In this document: positions 15,601 to 23,108 of the stretch, one piece after another
How positions within the stretch are numbered: position 1 is the stretch's first letter
Layout of the letters: every line of letters begins with the position of its first letter
Source: Bacillota bacterium
Lineage (GTDB): Bacteria; Bacillota; Clostridia; Lachnospirales; Lachnospiraceae
Reading direction: 5' to 3'
NCBI GenBank assembly: GCA_023409535.1
Contig: JAEYGZ010000018.1
Coordinates: 1-26,679, forward strand
DNA length: 26,679 nt
Notes under the pieces: generated by a model
What the model saw: only the letters and a program-made list of their open reading frames with translations
The model's database searches: none
What the model was told of the DNA's origin: nothing
Program-made: the position numbers and the translations under genes

Positions 15601-16807
15601 TGGAACCGCCATTTTTCCAGGCTGGAAGCGTAATCACCACCTGGGCCGGATCGGCACCCGGTGTGATTTTGCCGCCGTTACGTATCAAATTGTCACCCTG
15701 CCAGTCGATGCGTTCGAGCCCGTATTTCGTTTTAACCTTCGCGGTTACGGTCTGGCGGGCATTTTCATTCCCGGCAATGTTTTCTGGCAGTGCGAGCGAA
15801 ATCAGCTCCTGCTTACGGTAATCCAGGACAATATTGTTATTACGATCGACCAGCTCCTGACGTGACCCCAGCAGCGTACGGCGTGCCCCCACCTGGTCCG
15901 CATCAAGCTGCGTGCGCAGCGGCACGCCCGGCGCCCAGTTGACCGCAAGGTTAAACTGCGTATCCGATGCCTCGCCTTTACCCATTTTTTGGTTTACACC
16001 CAGGGTAACCAGCGGAATGGGCGTATAGCTCAGTCCAACGGTTACGGCGTAAGGATCTTTCTGACGATCGTCCTCATCGTCACCGAAAAGCCCGACGTGC
16101 TGACCATAGTATTGTTCGTAGACGAGGTTCGCCCCAAGCTGCGGATAGGCGGGAAGATACCCGGTTGCACGCAGGTCAAAGCCGTTCGCCACGCGCTCGT
16201 CATAATCGCGATAGCGGGACGAAGACATCCAGTCGCTTAAACGGTAGTAGCCGTTGGCTGAAAGACGCAGATAGTCCCAGCCTAGCTCGGCTCCAACACC
16301 AAGGCGCTGATGCTGATTCGCCGAAACCTGGCGATCGTAAAAGGTATTCACGCCCCACATCCATGCGGTATTAAATTCACGGTAGCCAAACCCGACATTA
16401 ACGATATTTCTGTCGTCGTGACGACGGCCACCCAATTGGGTGAACACCAGCGACGTTTTTTGCTCGTATAAAGGGATAAGCAGATCTAACTCCGCGTCCT
16501 GAATGGAAAAATGCTCATCAGTACCGATATTCAGACGCGTGGTACCAAATTGATTTAACCAGGACTCAATTTCCTGCGTGGCGGTATTTGTTGCCTGGGA
16601 CGTAATTGCGCTGGCGACAGAACGGCCACTGCCGCTCTCCAACAGTGACCCCGCCTGCACGGCGGTTTGTGCCACTACCCGCTCGGTGGTTTGCGGCTCG
16701 GCTACCTTATCCTGCGCGGCGACGGGCGTCGCGCCCAGCGAAAATAACGACGGCGGAAGGAGTTGCAGTGCTATTTGCAACCAGGCTGCACATTTTTTCA
16801 GGCTCAT
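12650..16807 (-). CDS. Intimin/invasin-like inverse autotransporter with Big-1 repeats
   Basis: This is a large outer-membrane adhesin of 1385 residues. Its parts, in order, are a signal peptide (about 1-32), a short linker (33-76), an inverse autotransporter beta-barrel (about 77-320) ending in the family motif NNNIVLDYRKQE, and two Ig-like modules (about 335-545). Seven Big-1 repeats of about 100 residues follow, starting near 548, 651, 752, 852, 952, 1052 and 1154, and a distinct terminal domain spans about 1247-1385 with cysteines C1319 and C1330. The start at 16807 has AAGGA 8 bases upstream; an ATG three codons earlier abuts that site. No LysM motif is seen before the barrel, unlike YeeJ or intimin. 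The end domain is not the lectin-like domain of intimin and I do not recognise it. Upstream DNA (16817-16939) is AT-rich and probably holds its promoter. Adhesion or biofilm function is inferred from the family. Confidence 0.92.
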   Translation of the reverse strand: MSLKKCAAWLQIALQLLPPSLFSLGATPVAAQDKVAEPQTTERVVAQTAVQAGSLLESGSGRSVASAITSQATNTATQEIESWLNQFGTTRLNIGTDEHFSIQDAELDLLIPLYEQKTSLVFTQLGGRRHDDRNIVNVGFGYREFNTAWMWGVNTFYDRQVSANQHQRLGVGAELGWDYLRLSANGYYRLSDWMSSSRYRDYDERVANGFDLRATGYLPAYPQLGANLVYEQYYGQHVGLFGDDEDDRQKDPYAVTVGLSYTPIPLVTLGVNQKMGKGEASDTQFNLAVNWAPGVPLRTQLDADQVGARRTLLGSRQELVDRNNNIVLDYRKQELISLALPENIAGNENARQTVTAKVKTKYGLERIDWQGDNLIRNGGKITPGADPAQVVITLPAWKNGGSNAYTLTATAWDKHGNASDTARMTVNVNGMDVTTLQPSLTASPSRLPADGTSQSVLTLALKTASGEAATGLSERLGASITLKNAVTGTAAPVAPQISAFRETSSGVYSATLISGTAPATLTIQTFIDGNIKLATASVTEEAVSEVVELASLSPSTVSAPADGVTPIVVVASVVDRSGNPVSGQEVKWTADNAAVQLSAERTLTNEQGQASIQLISRDVVATTVSAQLADGNPLSTPTLKFVADSASAQVRSVNVDKTRIVANNSDSVTYTAQVADNSNHPLEGVTVNWTVKREDGTTAGSKTSVTDAAGNATLSLSSAKTGVAWVYADVNQQNAVRAEAVTFVADTSTQRIAAVVADKQQAVANGSDSITWTAQVRDLQGNAISGVEVNWSADNPDVKLAASSTRTDAQGNASLVVTSLKSGSVVITAQTAESAPVRADSATFTADLTTAKMTEMAADSVTAVANGTDGITVRTTVVDANDNPVDGAKVGWAVSPSGATLSDTSSVTNASGEASVTLRSETAGEYSLQATFGSNTLRVTKLTFTGDTTTAKLATLTADKTTGIVADSDTVLLTATVVDSHQNPVPGVAVNWSSSDAADVTLTPVSAMTNAQGQTETRFSSRKAGNMTVTATVNGSGQTLTLSVTGNPATAQFTSLSPDKKEAVADGNATIRWTATVEDANHNPLSGVDVAWRVDNSSVKLASASTKTNEAGQAVVTASTTTAGTATVSATVVGSTVAINAEPVTFIGDATTARVESLKASSDHAVVNTDRITYTAVVKDVNGNAVKNATVNWNTTLNTLSAQTSVTNGSGVATVKLSGPDTGTAKVSAESNNTTKTDQTVVFIASYSAMWSVTGSTSAFSTGAIFGFPSLGFVATGSTQGPTSLVWTAEGYSTLVVPMKDEQGNTRDVKIRAQRRSDCSTRPFNVAVLCSSWETTGYSASLKYVEADNPDLPSGVYRGDIKFAGKDWHSSWSLDYTVTTTLTKN

Positions 16808-16939
16808 TAAATTCATCCTTGAATAAAAAAAGAGCCATAGTACGTATCAGGACTTAAAGATAAAGTCGGCGCGTTTATTTTAAGAATCTATAAATATAAG
16901 CATTCACCTAATAAATATATTTCAGTTCCCCATTCCCTT

Positions 16940-18181
16940 TCAGCCCCAATATTCAATCACCGACAACCCGCCGTTATAATCCGTGCTGTAAATAATTCCC
17001 TGCGCATCCACAAAAACATCACACGACTGGATCACCTGCGGGCGATTCGGGCGTGTATCCATCATCCTTTCAGGTGCAGCAGGTACCAGCGCCCCCGTTT
17101 CCACCGGGCGGTAGGGATTCGAAATGTCATACGCACGCACCCCTGCATTCTGAAAGGTGGCGAAGATCAGCGTGGAGCTGACAAAGCTTCCCGGCCGGTT
17201 CTCGTGCAGATTATGCGGGCCGAAATGCGCGCCTTTCGCCACGTAGTCTCTTTCATCCGGCTGCGGGAAGGTGGAGATACTTACCGGGTTCGACGGCTCG
17301 CGGATATCAAACAGCCAGATGAACTTCTCGCCGTCCTCCTGGTTGTCGAGCACCGCTTCGTCGAGCACCACCAGCAGATCGCGGTCCGGCAGCGGCAGCG
17401 CGGTATGCGTCCCGCCACCAAACGGCGGGCTCCAGTTGCGGTGGCTAATCAGCTTCGGCTGAGTGCGATCTTTGACATCCAGCAGCGTTAAACCACCGTC
17501 ACGCCAGCTGCCGTATGCCGTATCCCCGGCAATAATGGCATGATGCAGCGCGTAGCGTTTGCCTTCCGGCCACTCTGGCCGTTCACCTGCGGCCTGGTTC
17601 ATCCCCGGCAGCCACCAGCGCCCTGCCACTTCGGGCTTACGCGGATCGGCCAGGTCGATGGTCAGGAAGATATAGTCGGTAAAGCCGTCGATCAGCGCCG
17701 ACACATAGGCCCAGCGACCGCCGACGTACCAGATGCGGTGGATACCAATGCCATGTAACGACAGAAAGCCGATTTCACGCGGCCTGTCCGGCGTGGAGAT
17801 ATCAAATACGCGCAGCCCGGCGCTCCAGCCTTTGTCCTGCACGTCGCTGACGGTCTCCCCCACCTGACGGGTGTAGTAGACCTTTTCATCGGCGAAACGG
17901 GCATCGGCAAACAGATCCCGGGCGTTAATCACCAGCAGTAAATCGTCGTGTGCCTGCAAATGCACATTCCAGGTGCCGGGCGGCGCAGGTATATAACCCG
18001 CCGCTTTCGGGTTTTTCGGGTCGCGCACGTCAACAATCGAAAAGCCCTGCGACACCATATGGCCAATATACGCATAACCGCGGTGCACCATCAGCTGCAC
18101 GCCGTCCGGGCGACCGCCCTGGTCGCTATGGCCAATCAGCCGCATATTGCGGCTGTATTCAGGGGTGGGTAATGTTGTCAC
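16940..18181 (-). CDS. LVIVD-repeat beta-propeller protein
   Basis: The 413-residue protein is built of repeated blades with LVIVD-type strands, for example SIVDVRDPKNPKAAGYI, RVFDISTPDRPREIGFL, TLLDVKDRTQPKLIS, LFDIREPSNPVSIST and RAYDISNPYRPVETG. There is no signal peptide or membrane segment, so it looks cytoplasmic. Histidines and acidic residues recur near the blade ends (HLQAHDD, GIHRIW, LHHAI, THTALP, GPHNLHE), which may form a central metal or ligand site. GTG at 18181 follows AGGAG. It is the last gene of the ABC importer operon, 43 bp after the binding protein, with a REP element between. A carbohydrate-processing lactonase-like role is possible, but no reaction can be assigned. Confidence 0.85.
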   Translation of the reverse strand: MTTLPTPEYSRNMRLIGHSDQGGRPDGVQLMVHRGYAYIGHMVSQGFSIVDVRDPKNPKAAGYIPAPPGTWNVHLQAHDDLLLVINARDLFADARFADEKVYYTRQVGETVSDVQDKGWSAGLRVFDISTPDRPREIGFLSLHGIGIHRIWYVGGRWAYVSALIDGFTDYIFLTIDLADPRKPEVAGRWWLPGMNQAAGERPEWPEGKRYALHHAIIAGDTAYGSWRDGGLTLLDVKDRTQPKLISHRNWSPPFGGGTHTALPLPDRDLLVVLDEAVLDNQEDGEKFIWLFDIREPSNPVSISTFPQPDERDYVAKGAHFGPHNLHENRPGSFVSSTLIFATFQNAGVRAYDISNPYRPVETGALVPAAPERMMDTRPNRPQVIQSCDVFVDAQGIIYSTDYNGGLSVIEYWG

Positions 18182-18195
18182 CTTTAGCTCCTTTC

Positions 18196-18223
18196 GCCGG
18201 GTGGCGGCTGCGCCTTACCGGGC
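18196..18223. repeat. REP element
   Basis: GCCGGGT...ACCGGGC with internal GGCGGCTGCGCC is a typical enterobacterial REP palindrome with one stem mismatch. It lies between the binding-protein stop and the LVIVD ribosome site and may protect the upstream mRNA from decay. Confidence 0.8.
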
Positions 18224-18224
18224 A

Positions 18225-19289
18225 CTATTTTGACTTCGCTTCCAGCGTCGCAAACCACGGCGCAATAAAGTCTTCGGTCTGTCCCCAGCCCGGAATGATT
18301 TTCCCCAGCGACGCCACGTTCACCGCACCCGGCTGGGCGGTCAGCAGCGCCTGCGGGATCGCCGCTGCTTTAAAATCATAGGTCGCAGGCGTCGGCTCTC
18401 CGGCAATCTTGTTAGCGATCAGACGCACGTTAGTTGCCCCAATCAGCTTTGGATCCACCGCCACGCTCACTGCCCACGGGCTTCCCGGCTCGCGCATCAG
18501 CTGTAAATCCTGGTTGGAGATGTCGATGCTGTAGAGCTTGATTTCAGTGCGGCCATTCTCCTTGAGGGCTTTATACGCCCCCTGGCTGAAGGCGTCCCAG
18601 GTGCCCCAGATAGCGTCGATTTTACCTTTCGGGTATTTCGCCAGAATTGCCCCGACCTTGTTGGCGGTATCGCCCTGCACGTCCGACGACACCGCGCCAA
18701 TAGACTCCAGCTCTTTGATATTCGGGTACTGTTTCTGCAGTTCCTTATACGCCGTCTGACGACGCTCCATCGGCGGGAAACCGGCGACCCACAGCTTGAC
18801 GATATTGGCCTTGCCGTTGAAATCTTTCGCCAGCTGGCCGAAGGAGAGATTCGTCAGGGAGGCATCGTCCTGCTGGGTGACCGTCACGCCTGGGATCTCG
18901 CCGTTGACGGCGGTATCAAACACCGAAACCTTAATCCCGGCATCCACCGCCTTCTTCACCAGCGCGGTCGCATACGGATCACGCCCCTGAGAGAGAATAA
19001 TCCCGTCATATTTCTGGCTGATCGCCTGATTCACAAAGTCCTGGAATTTTGCGTCGTCACCGTTGCTTAAAAAGGTGCTGACCTTAAAGCCAAGTTTTTT
19101 CCCTTCCTGAATCGCCCCGGCGACAAACTGCGTGGTGTTGTCATCCGAGCCAAGGTTGCGGATCACCGCAATGCGAATGGGGCCGTCGTGGTTGGCAATG
19201 GCCGCCGGAACCGGTGCAGGTGTGGCCGCAAATCCCGGCAGAGAGGTGAGTAACCCAAGAGCCACCAAAGAGAGTGCAATCTTTTTCAT
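18225..19289 (-). CDS. Sugar-type ABC transporter periplasmic binding protein
   Basis: This 354-residue protein has a Sec signal peptide (MKKIALSLVALGLLTSLPGFA, then AT) and a type 1 periplasmic binding fold of the ribose/galactose family. Features include RIAVIRNLGSDDNTTQFVAG near 43-62, DGIILSQGRDPYATALVKKA and a hinge region near DAIWGTWDAFSQGAYKAL. It would capture the substrate for the permease and ATPase encoded upstream. It is 19 bp after the permease gene. The substrate is not shown by the sequence; the nearby methylthioribose kinase and isomerase genes make methylthioribose a candidate, with ribose-like sugars or AI-2 as alternatives. Confidence 0.9.
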   Translation of the reverse strand: MKKIALSLVALGLLTSLPGFAATPAPVPAAIANHDGPIRIAVIRNLGSDDNTTQFVAGAIQEGKKLGFKVSTFLSNGDDAKFQDFVNQAISQKYDGIILSQGRDPYATALVKKAVDAGIKVSVFDTAVNGEIPGVTVTQQDDASLTNLSFGQLAKDFNGKANIVKLWVAGFPPMERRQTAYKELQKQYPNIKELESIGAVSSDVQGDTANKVGAILAKYPKGKIDAIWGTWDAFSQGAYKALKENGRTEIKLYSIDISNQDLQLMREPGSPWAVSVAVDPKLIGATNVRLIANKIAGEPTPATYDFKAAAIPQALLTAQPGAVNVASLGKIIPGWGQTEDFIAPWFATLEAKSK

Positions 19290-19308
19290 TTTTTATCCCG
19301 TTGTGTTG

Positions 19309-20304
19309 TCAGCGTTTTTGTATGTAAGTAATCGCCAGCGCCACGGCAAGCACCAGCCCTTTTATAATGTCCATGGCGTAATACGGTACGGAGAGCATCA
19401 CCAGCCCGTTCGACAGCACGCCCAGAATGACCGCCCCCACCAGCGTTCCCAGCGCGTTCGGCTTGCCGGAACCGGCCAGCGAAAAGCCGATCCACGCTGC
19501 CGCCACCGCGTCCATCAGATACCCGCCGCCCGCATTCACCTGCGACGACCCAATGCGCGAGGCCAGCAAAATCCCGCCCAGACCGGCCAGCAGCGAGGCA
19601 AGCACGTAGGCCGCAACCTTGTAGCGCGTGGTGCGGATGCCCGAAAGGCGCGCCGCCTCCGGGTTGCCGCCGATGGCATACATGCGCCGGCCGTGGGTGG
19701 TCAGTGACAATCCCAGCTGTGCCAGTAGGGTCACCGCCAGCATGATGATGACGATGGTCGGCACCTGCCCCAGCAGGCTGAACGCCGCCGGAATGGTTCC
19801 TTCCGCCATATCACCGCTCGGCAGCACCATGTTTTCGGTAATCGAGCCGCCGTAGCTGTAGGTCATCGCCACGCCCTGAATGACGAACAGGCTGGCAAGC
19901 GTGGCGAGCATGTCCGGAATACGCAGAATGACGATCAGAAAGGCGTTAAACAGCCCGACCAGGGTACAGAGCGCAAGGGTGATCACAATCGATTCGGTGG
20001 TGCCGAAGCCGTGCCAGACGAAGAGCGAAATCACCAGCGCATTCGCCAGCGACGCCGTGGAGCCAACGGAGAGATCGAACCCGCCCACGGTGAGTGAAAT
20101 CGATACGCCGATGGCGATCACCGTCACGATGGCGATCGAGCGCAGAATGTTGATGATGTTGTTCGGGTCGAGGAAGCTGTCCGACGCCAGGCCAAAAACC
20201 ACCACCAGCGCCACCACGGTGAGCAACATGCCCCACCTGTAGAGAAAGTCGAAAATCTGTTGACGGCCAGACGCCGCCGCAGTCACTGAAAGGGCTTTGC
20301 TCAC
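19309..20304 (-). CDS. Sugar-type ABC transporter permease
   Basis: The 331-residue inner-membrane protein is of the BPD_transp_2/RbsC type, with a short cytoplasmic N-terminus and about eight to ten hydrophobic segments. The first is near 25-50 (YRWGMLLTVVALVVVFGLA). GGFDLSVGSTASLANAL and YAIGGNPEAARLSGI are family hallmarks, the latter contacting the ATPase. Its ATG overlaps the ATPase stop (ATGA), so the two are translationally coupled. A single permease gene implies a homodimeric channel. Confidence 0.94.
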   Translation of the reverse strand: MSKALSVTAAASGRQQIFDFLYRWGMLLTVVALVVVFGLASDSFLDPNNIINILRSIAIVTVIAIGVSISLTVGGFDLSVGSTASLANALVISLFVWHGFGTTESIVITLALCTLVGLFNAFLIVILRIPDMLATLASLFVIQGVAMTYSYGGSITENMVLPSGDMAEGTIPAAFSLLGQVPTIVIIMLAVTLLAQLGLSLTTHGRRMYAIGGNPEAARLSGIRTTRYKVAAYVLASLLAGLGGILLASRIGSSQVNAGGGYLMDAVAAAWIGFSLAGSGKPNALGTLVGAVILGVLSNGLVMLSVPYYAMDIIKGLVLAVALAITYIQKR

Positions 20305-21803
20305 GACGCCGTTCCTCCGGTTGAATAATAAAGTAGTGTCTCTTCACGGGCCTCGGCCCCGGGGATTTCCGCCACGATGCGTCCGTCCCAGAGCACGCAG
20401 ATGCGGTCGCACAGCCCTACCAGTTCGGCAAATTCGCCCGAAGCGTAAATCACCCCTTTGCCCTCGCGGGCCAGGCCGTCGATCAGTTGAAACAGATCGG
20501 TCTTCGCTTTGACGTCAACGCCCTTGGTCGGCTCGTCGAATATCAGCACGCTGGCGTCATTGCGCAGCCATTTGCCAATGGCAACCTTCTGCTGGTTACC
20601 GCCAGAAAGCCGACGTAAAACCTGCCCCGGCCCGCGTGTTCGCACGCCGACGCGGGCAATCACCTCTTCCGCCCAGCGCCACGCCTGACGATGACCAAAG
20701 AGACTCCAGCGCGAAAAGCTGTTATCTGCCGTAACGGCCAGGTTCATGCTCACCGGCTCGTCGATGAAAATCCCCTCCTTGCGTCGCTCCTCCGGTACCA
20801 GCGCCAGCCCGCGCAGCACGGAATCGGCCGGATCGCGCGGTTTCCAGGGCTGATGATTGAGCTCGCCACGCTCCACCCGGCTTTTGCTGGCACCAAACAG
20901 CGCCTTGCAGAGTTCGGTTTTGCCTGCGCCCGCCAGCCCGGCAATGCCGAGGATTTCGCCTTTACGCAGATGCAGGGAGATATCTTTCAGCAACGCGTCG
21001 TCGTGCAGCCCCTCAACCCGCAGCAGCGTCTCGTCGCTATGCACAGGACGTGCTGGCGGGTAGATATCGCTCAGTTCGTGGCCGAGCATCTTCTCGACGA
21101 TCGCTTCACCGCTGAGATCCGCCATCGGGCCGGTCTCAATCAGCTTGCCATCGCGCAACACCGTTAAGGTGTCACAGATGGCTTTCAGCTCATGAATGCG
21201 GTGCGAGATAAACACCACGCCAATGCCCTGCTGCTTTAAACGCCGCACCACCGCGAACAGGCGTTCACTGTCGTGGGCATCCAGCGGTGCGGTAGGTTCA
21301 TCGAGGATCAAAAAACGGCAGTGATGCGACAGCGCCCGCGCCAGCAGGATCTGCTGTTTTTCAGCCAACGAACAGCTGTCGATGGAACGGCGAACGTCCA
21401 GCGTAACGTCGAGCTGCGCCAGCGCCTGCTTCGCCTGTTGACGAATAGCACGCCAGCGGTAGCGATGTCCCGGCTGCGCCAGCTGGTCGAGCATGATGTT
21501 TTCAGCGATGCTCAGCCCCGGAACCAGCGCCACGTCCACTTCCTGCTGCACAAGGTGGATCCCCAGCCGTTTGGCATCGAGCGGTTCGCGGATCGTCACC
21601 GGCTGGTTATTAATGCAGATCTCCCCCTCATAGCGATCGTGCGTTCCGCACAGCACCGCCATCAGCGTCGATTTCCCCGCGCCGTTAGCCCCGGTCAATG
21701 CATGCACCGATCCGCCGTTCAGGGTAAAGTCCACGCGCGACAGCGCCTGAAAGCCGGAAAAGGCCAGGCTGATACCGCGCATCTCAAGGCGACTGGAAAC
21801 CAT
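20301..21803 (-). CDS. Sugar-type ABC transporter ATP-binding protein (two ABC domains)
   Basis: This RbsA-like protein has two fused nucleotide-binding domains. The first P-loop is GANGAGKST (38-46), with Walker B LILDEPTAPLD; its signature is unusual (CSLAEKQQ instead of LSGGQ). The second P-loop is GLAGAGKT (289-296), with signature LSGGNQQ (399-405) and Walker B LIFDEPTKGVD. The start at 21803 (MVSSRLEMRGISL) follows GAGGA and gives 500 residues; a GTG at 21848 with a close GGAG would add 15 residues and cannot be ruled out. It leads the minus-strand importer operon and is divergent from ybdH. Confidence 0.92.
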   Translation of the reverse strand: MVSSRLEMRGISLAFSGFQALSRVDFTLNGGSVHALTGANGAGKSTLMAVLCGTHDRYEGEICINNQPVTIREPLDAKRLGIHLVQQEVDVALVPGLSIAENIMLDQLAQPGHRYRWRAIRQQAKQALAQLDVTLDVRRSIDSCSLAEKQQILLARALSHHCRFLILDEPTAPLDAHDSERLFAVVRRLKQQGIGVVFISHRIHELKAICDTLTVLRDGKLIETGPMADLSGEAIVEKMLGHELSDIYPPARPVHSDETLLRVEGLHDDALLKDISLHLRKGEILGIAGLAGAGKTELCKALFGASKSRVERGELNHQPWKPRDPADSVLRGLALVPEERRKEGIFIDEPVSMNLAVTADNSFSRWSLFGHRQAWRWAEEVIARVGVRTRGPGQVLRRLSGGNQQKVAIGKWLRNDASVLIFDEPTKGVDVKAKTDLFQLIDGLAREGKGVIYASGEFAELVGLCDRICVLWDGRIVAEIPGAEAREETLLYYSTGGTAS

Positions 21804-21856
21804 CCGCGTAGGATCCTCATTAATAGTTTGATTTATTGAATTTTTCACAGCTCCGG

Positions 21857-21885
21857 TTGACTGACAACGACAGAAAAGGCATAAG
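21857..21885 (+). promoter_or_regulatory. Predicted promoter of ybdH
   Basis: TTGACT (21857-21862) and CATAAG (21880-21885) are 17 bases apart on the plus strand. The met-box-like array begins about 20 bases beyond the -10 element. Confidence 0.45.
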
Positions 21886-21903
21886 ATAAAGCCAAATATT
21901 ATT

Positions 21904-21927
21904 AGCCATCCGGATGTCCAGACATAA
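21904..21927. promoter_or_regulatory. Candidate weak MetJ operator between the ABC operon and ybdH
   Basis: Three contiguous 8-mers resemble met boxes: AGCCATCC (21904), GGATGTCC (21912) and AGACATAA (21920). Each matches AGACGTCT at about five of eight positions, weaker than the sites near mtnB and mtnK. In E. coli, ybdH was reported among genes affected by MetJ, as I recall, which gives some support. Confidence 0.4.
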
Positions 21928-21962
21928 CATCGGGTTAGCGCTTGCTAAAAAAGGACAACACC

Positions 21963-23051
21963 ATGAGCAACACCGATATCCGCGTCGTTCCCGGCCCGGC
22001 GAACTACTTTTCTCATCCCGGAAGCCTTGCGCATCTGCATGACTTCTTCACCCCGGAGCAGCTTTCCCGCGCGGTGTGGATCTACGGCGAACGCGCGCTT
22101 GAAGGCGCTCTTCCCTACCTGCCGGAGAGCTTTGCGGCCCCCGGCGCAAAACACCTGTTGTTCAAAGGCCACTGCAGCGAGCGTGACGTCACCCATCTGG
22201 TGAATGAATCCGGCAGCGAGGCGGCCGTGGTGATTGGCGTTGGCGGCGGAGCGGTGATGGATACGGTCAAAGCCGTGGCGCGTCGTTTGGGCGTTCCGTT
22301 CGTGGGTATCCCGACTATCGCCGCTACCTGTGCGGCATGGACGCCGCTCTCCGTCTGGTACAACGATGCCGGGCAGGCGCTGCAGTTTGAAATTTTCGAC
22401 GATGCCAATTTCCTGGTGCTGGTGGAGCCGCAAATCATCCTTAACGCCCCGGCGGAATACCTGCTGGCTGGTATCGGCGATACCCTGGCGAAGTGGTATG
22501 AAGCGGTTGTACTCGCACCGCAGCCTGAACACCTGCCGCTGACCGTACGTCTGGGGATTAACGGCGCGCTGGCTATCCGCGACGTGCTGCTGGAACGCAG
22601 CGAGGACGCGCTGGCTGACCAGCAGCGCGGCGAAGCAACGCAGGCATTCAGGGATGTGGTGGATGCCATTATTGCCGGTGGCGGCATGGTCGGTGGGCTC
22701 GGCGAACGTTATACACGCGTGGCGGCGGCACATGCGGTGCATAACGGCTTAACTGTCCTGCCGCAGACGGAAAAATACCTGCACGGCACCAAAGTGGCCT
22801 ACGGCATTCTGGTGCAAAGCGCCCTGCTCGGTCAGGACGACGTGCTGGCGCAGCTTATCACCGCGTATCAGCGCTTTAACCTGCCGACCCGGCTTCGCGA
22901 GCTGGAGGTGGATATCAACAACCGTGACGAACTGGACAAGGTCATCAATCACACCCTGCGCCCGGTGGAGTCGATTCACTATTTGCCCGTGGCGCTCACA
23001 CCTGACGTTCTGCGCGCGGCGTTCGAGAAAGTGGAATCCTTCAGCCGTTAA
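21963..23051 (+). CDS. hcxA: Hydroxycarboxylate dehydrogenase YbdH/HcxA (iron-containing alcohol dehydrogenase fold)
   Basis: This NAD(P)H-dependent 2-hydroxycarboxylate dehydrogenase lies in the glycerol-dehydrogenase-like branch of the iron-containing alcohol dehydrogenases. E. coli YbdH acts on 2-oxo acids such as 2-oxobutyrate and 2-oxoglutarate. The ATG at 21963 follows AAGGAC and gives 362 residues, the E. coli length; a TTG seven codons earlier is less likely. The nucleotide loop GVGGGAVMD is at 92-100; AGIGDTLAKWYE and HAVHNGL are the metal-site regions. Its placement beside methionine salvage genes suggests it might act on KMTB or a related oxo acid; that is inference. Stop to the next gene is 57 bp. 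Confidence 0.93.
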   Translation: MSNTDIRVVPGPANYFSHPGSLAHLHDFFTPEQLSRAVWIYGERALEGALPYLPESFAAPGAKHLLFKGHCSERDVTHLVNESGSEAAVVIGVGGGAVMDTVKAVARRLGVPFVGIPTIAATCAAWTPLSVWYNDAGQALQFEIFDDANFLVLVEPQIILNAPAEYLLAGIGDTLAKWYEAVVLAPQPEHLPLTVRLGINGALAIRDVLLERSEDALADQQRGEATQAFRDVVDAIIAGGGMVGGLGERYTRVAAAHAVHNGLTVLPQTEKYLHGTKVAYGILVQSALLGQDDVLAQLITAYQRFNLPTRLRELEVDINNRDELDKVINHTLRPVESIHYLPVALTPDVLRAAFEKVESFSR

Positions 23052-23108
23052 ACGCGCCGAGCGACTATACCTAATGATGATTCTCACCACTCTCGCAACG
23101 AGGTCATC

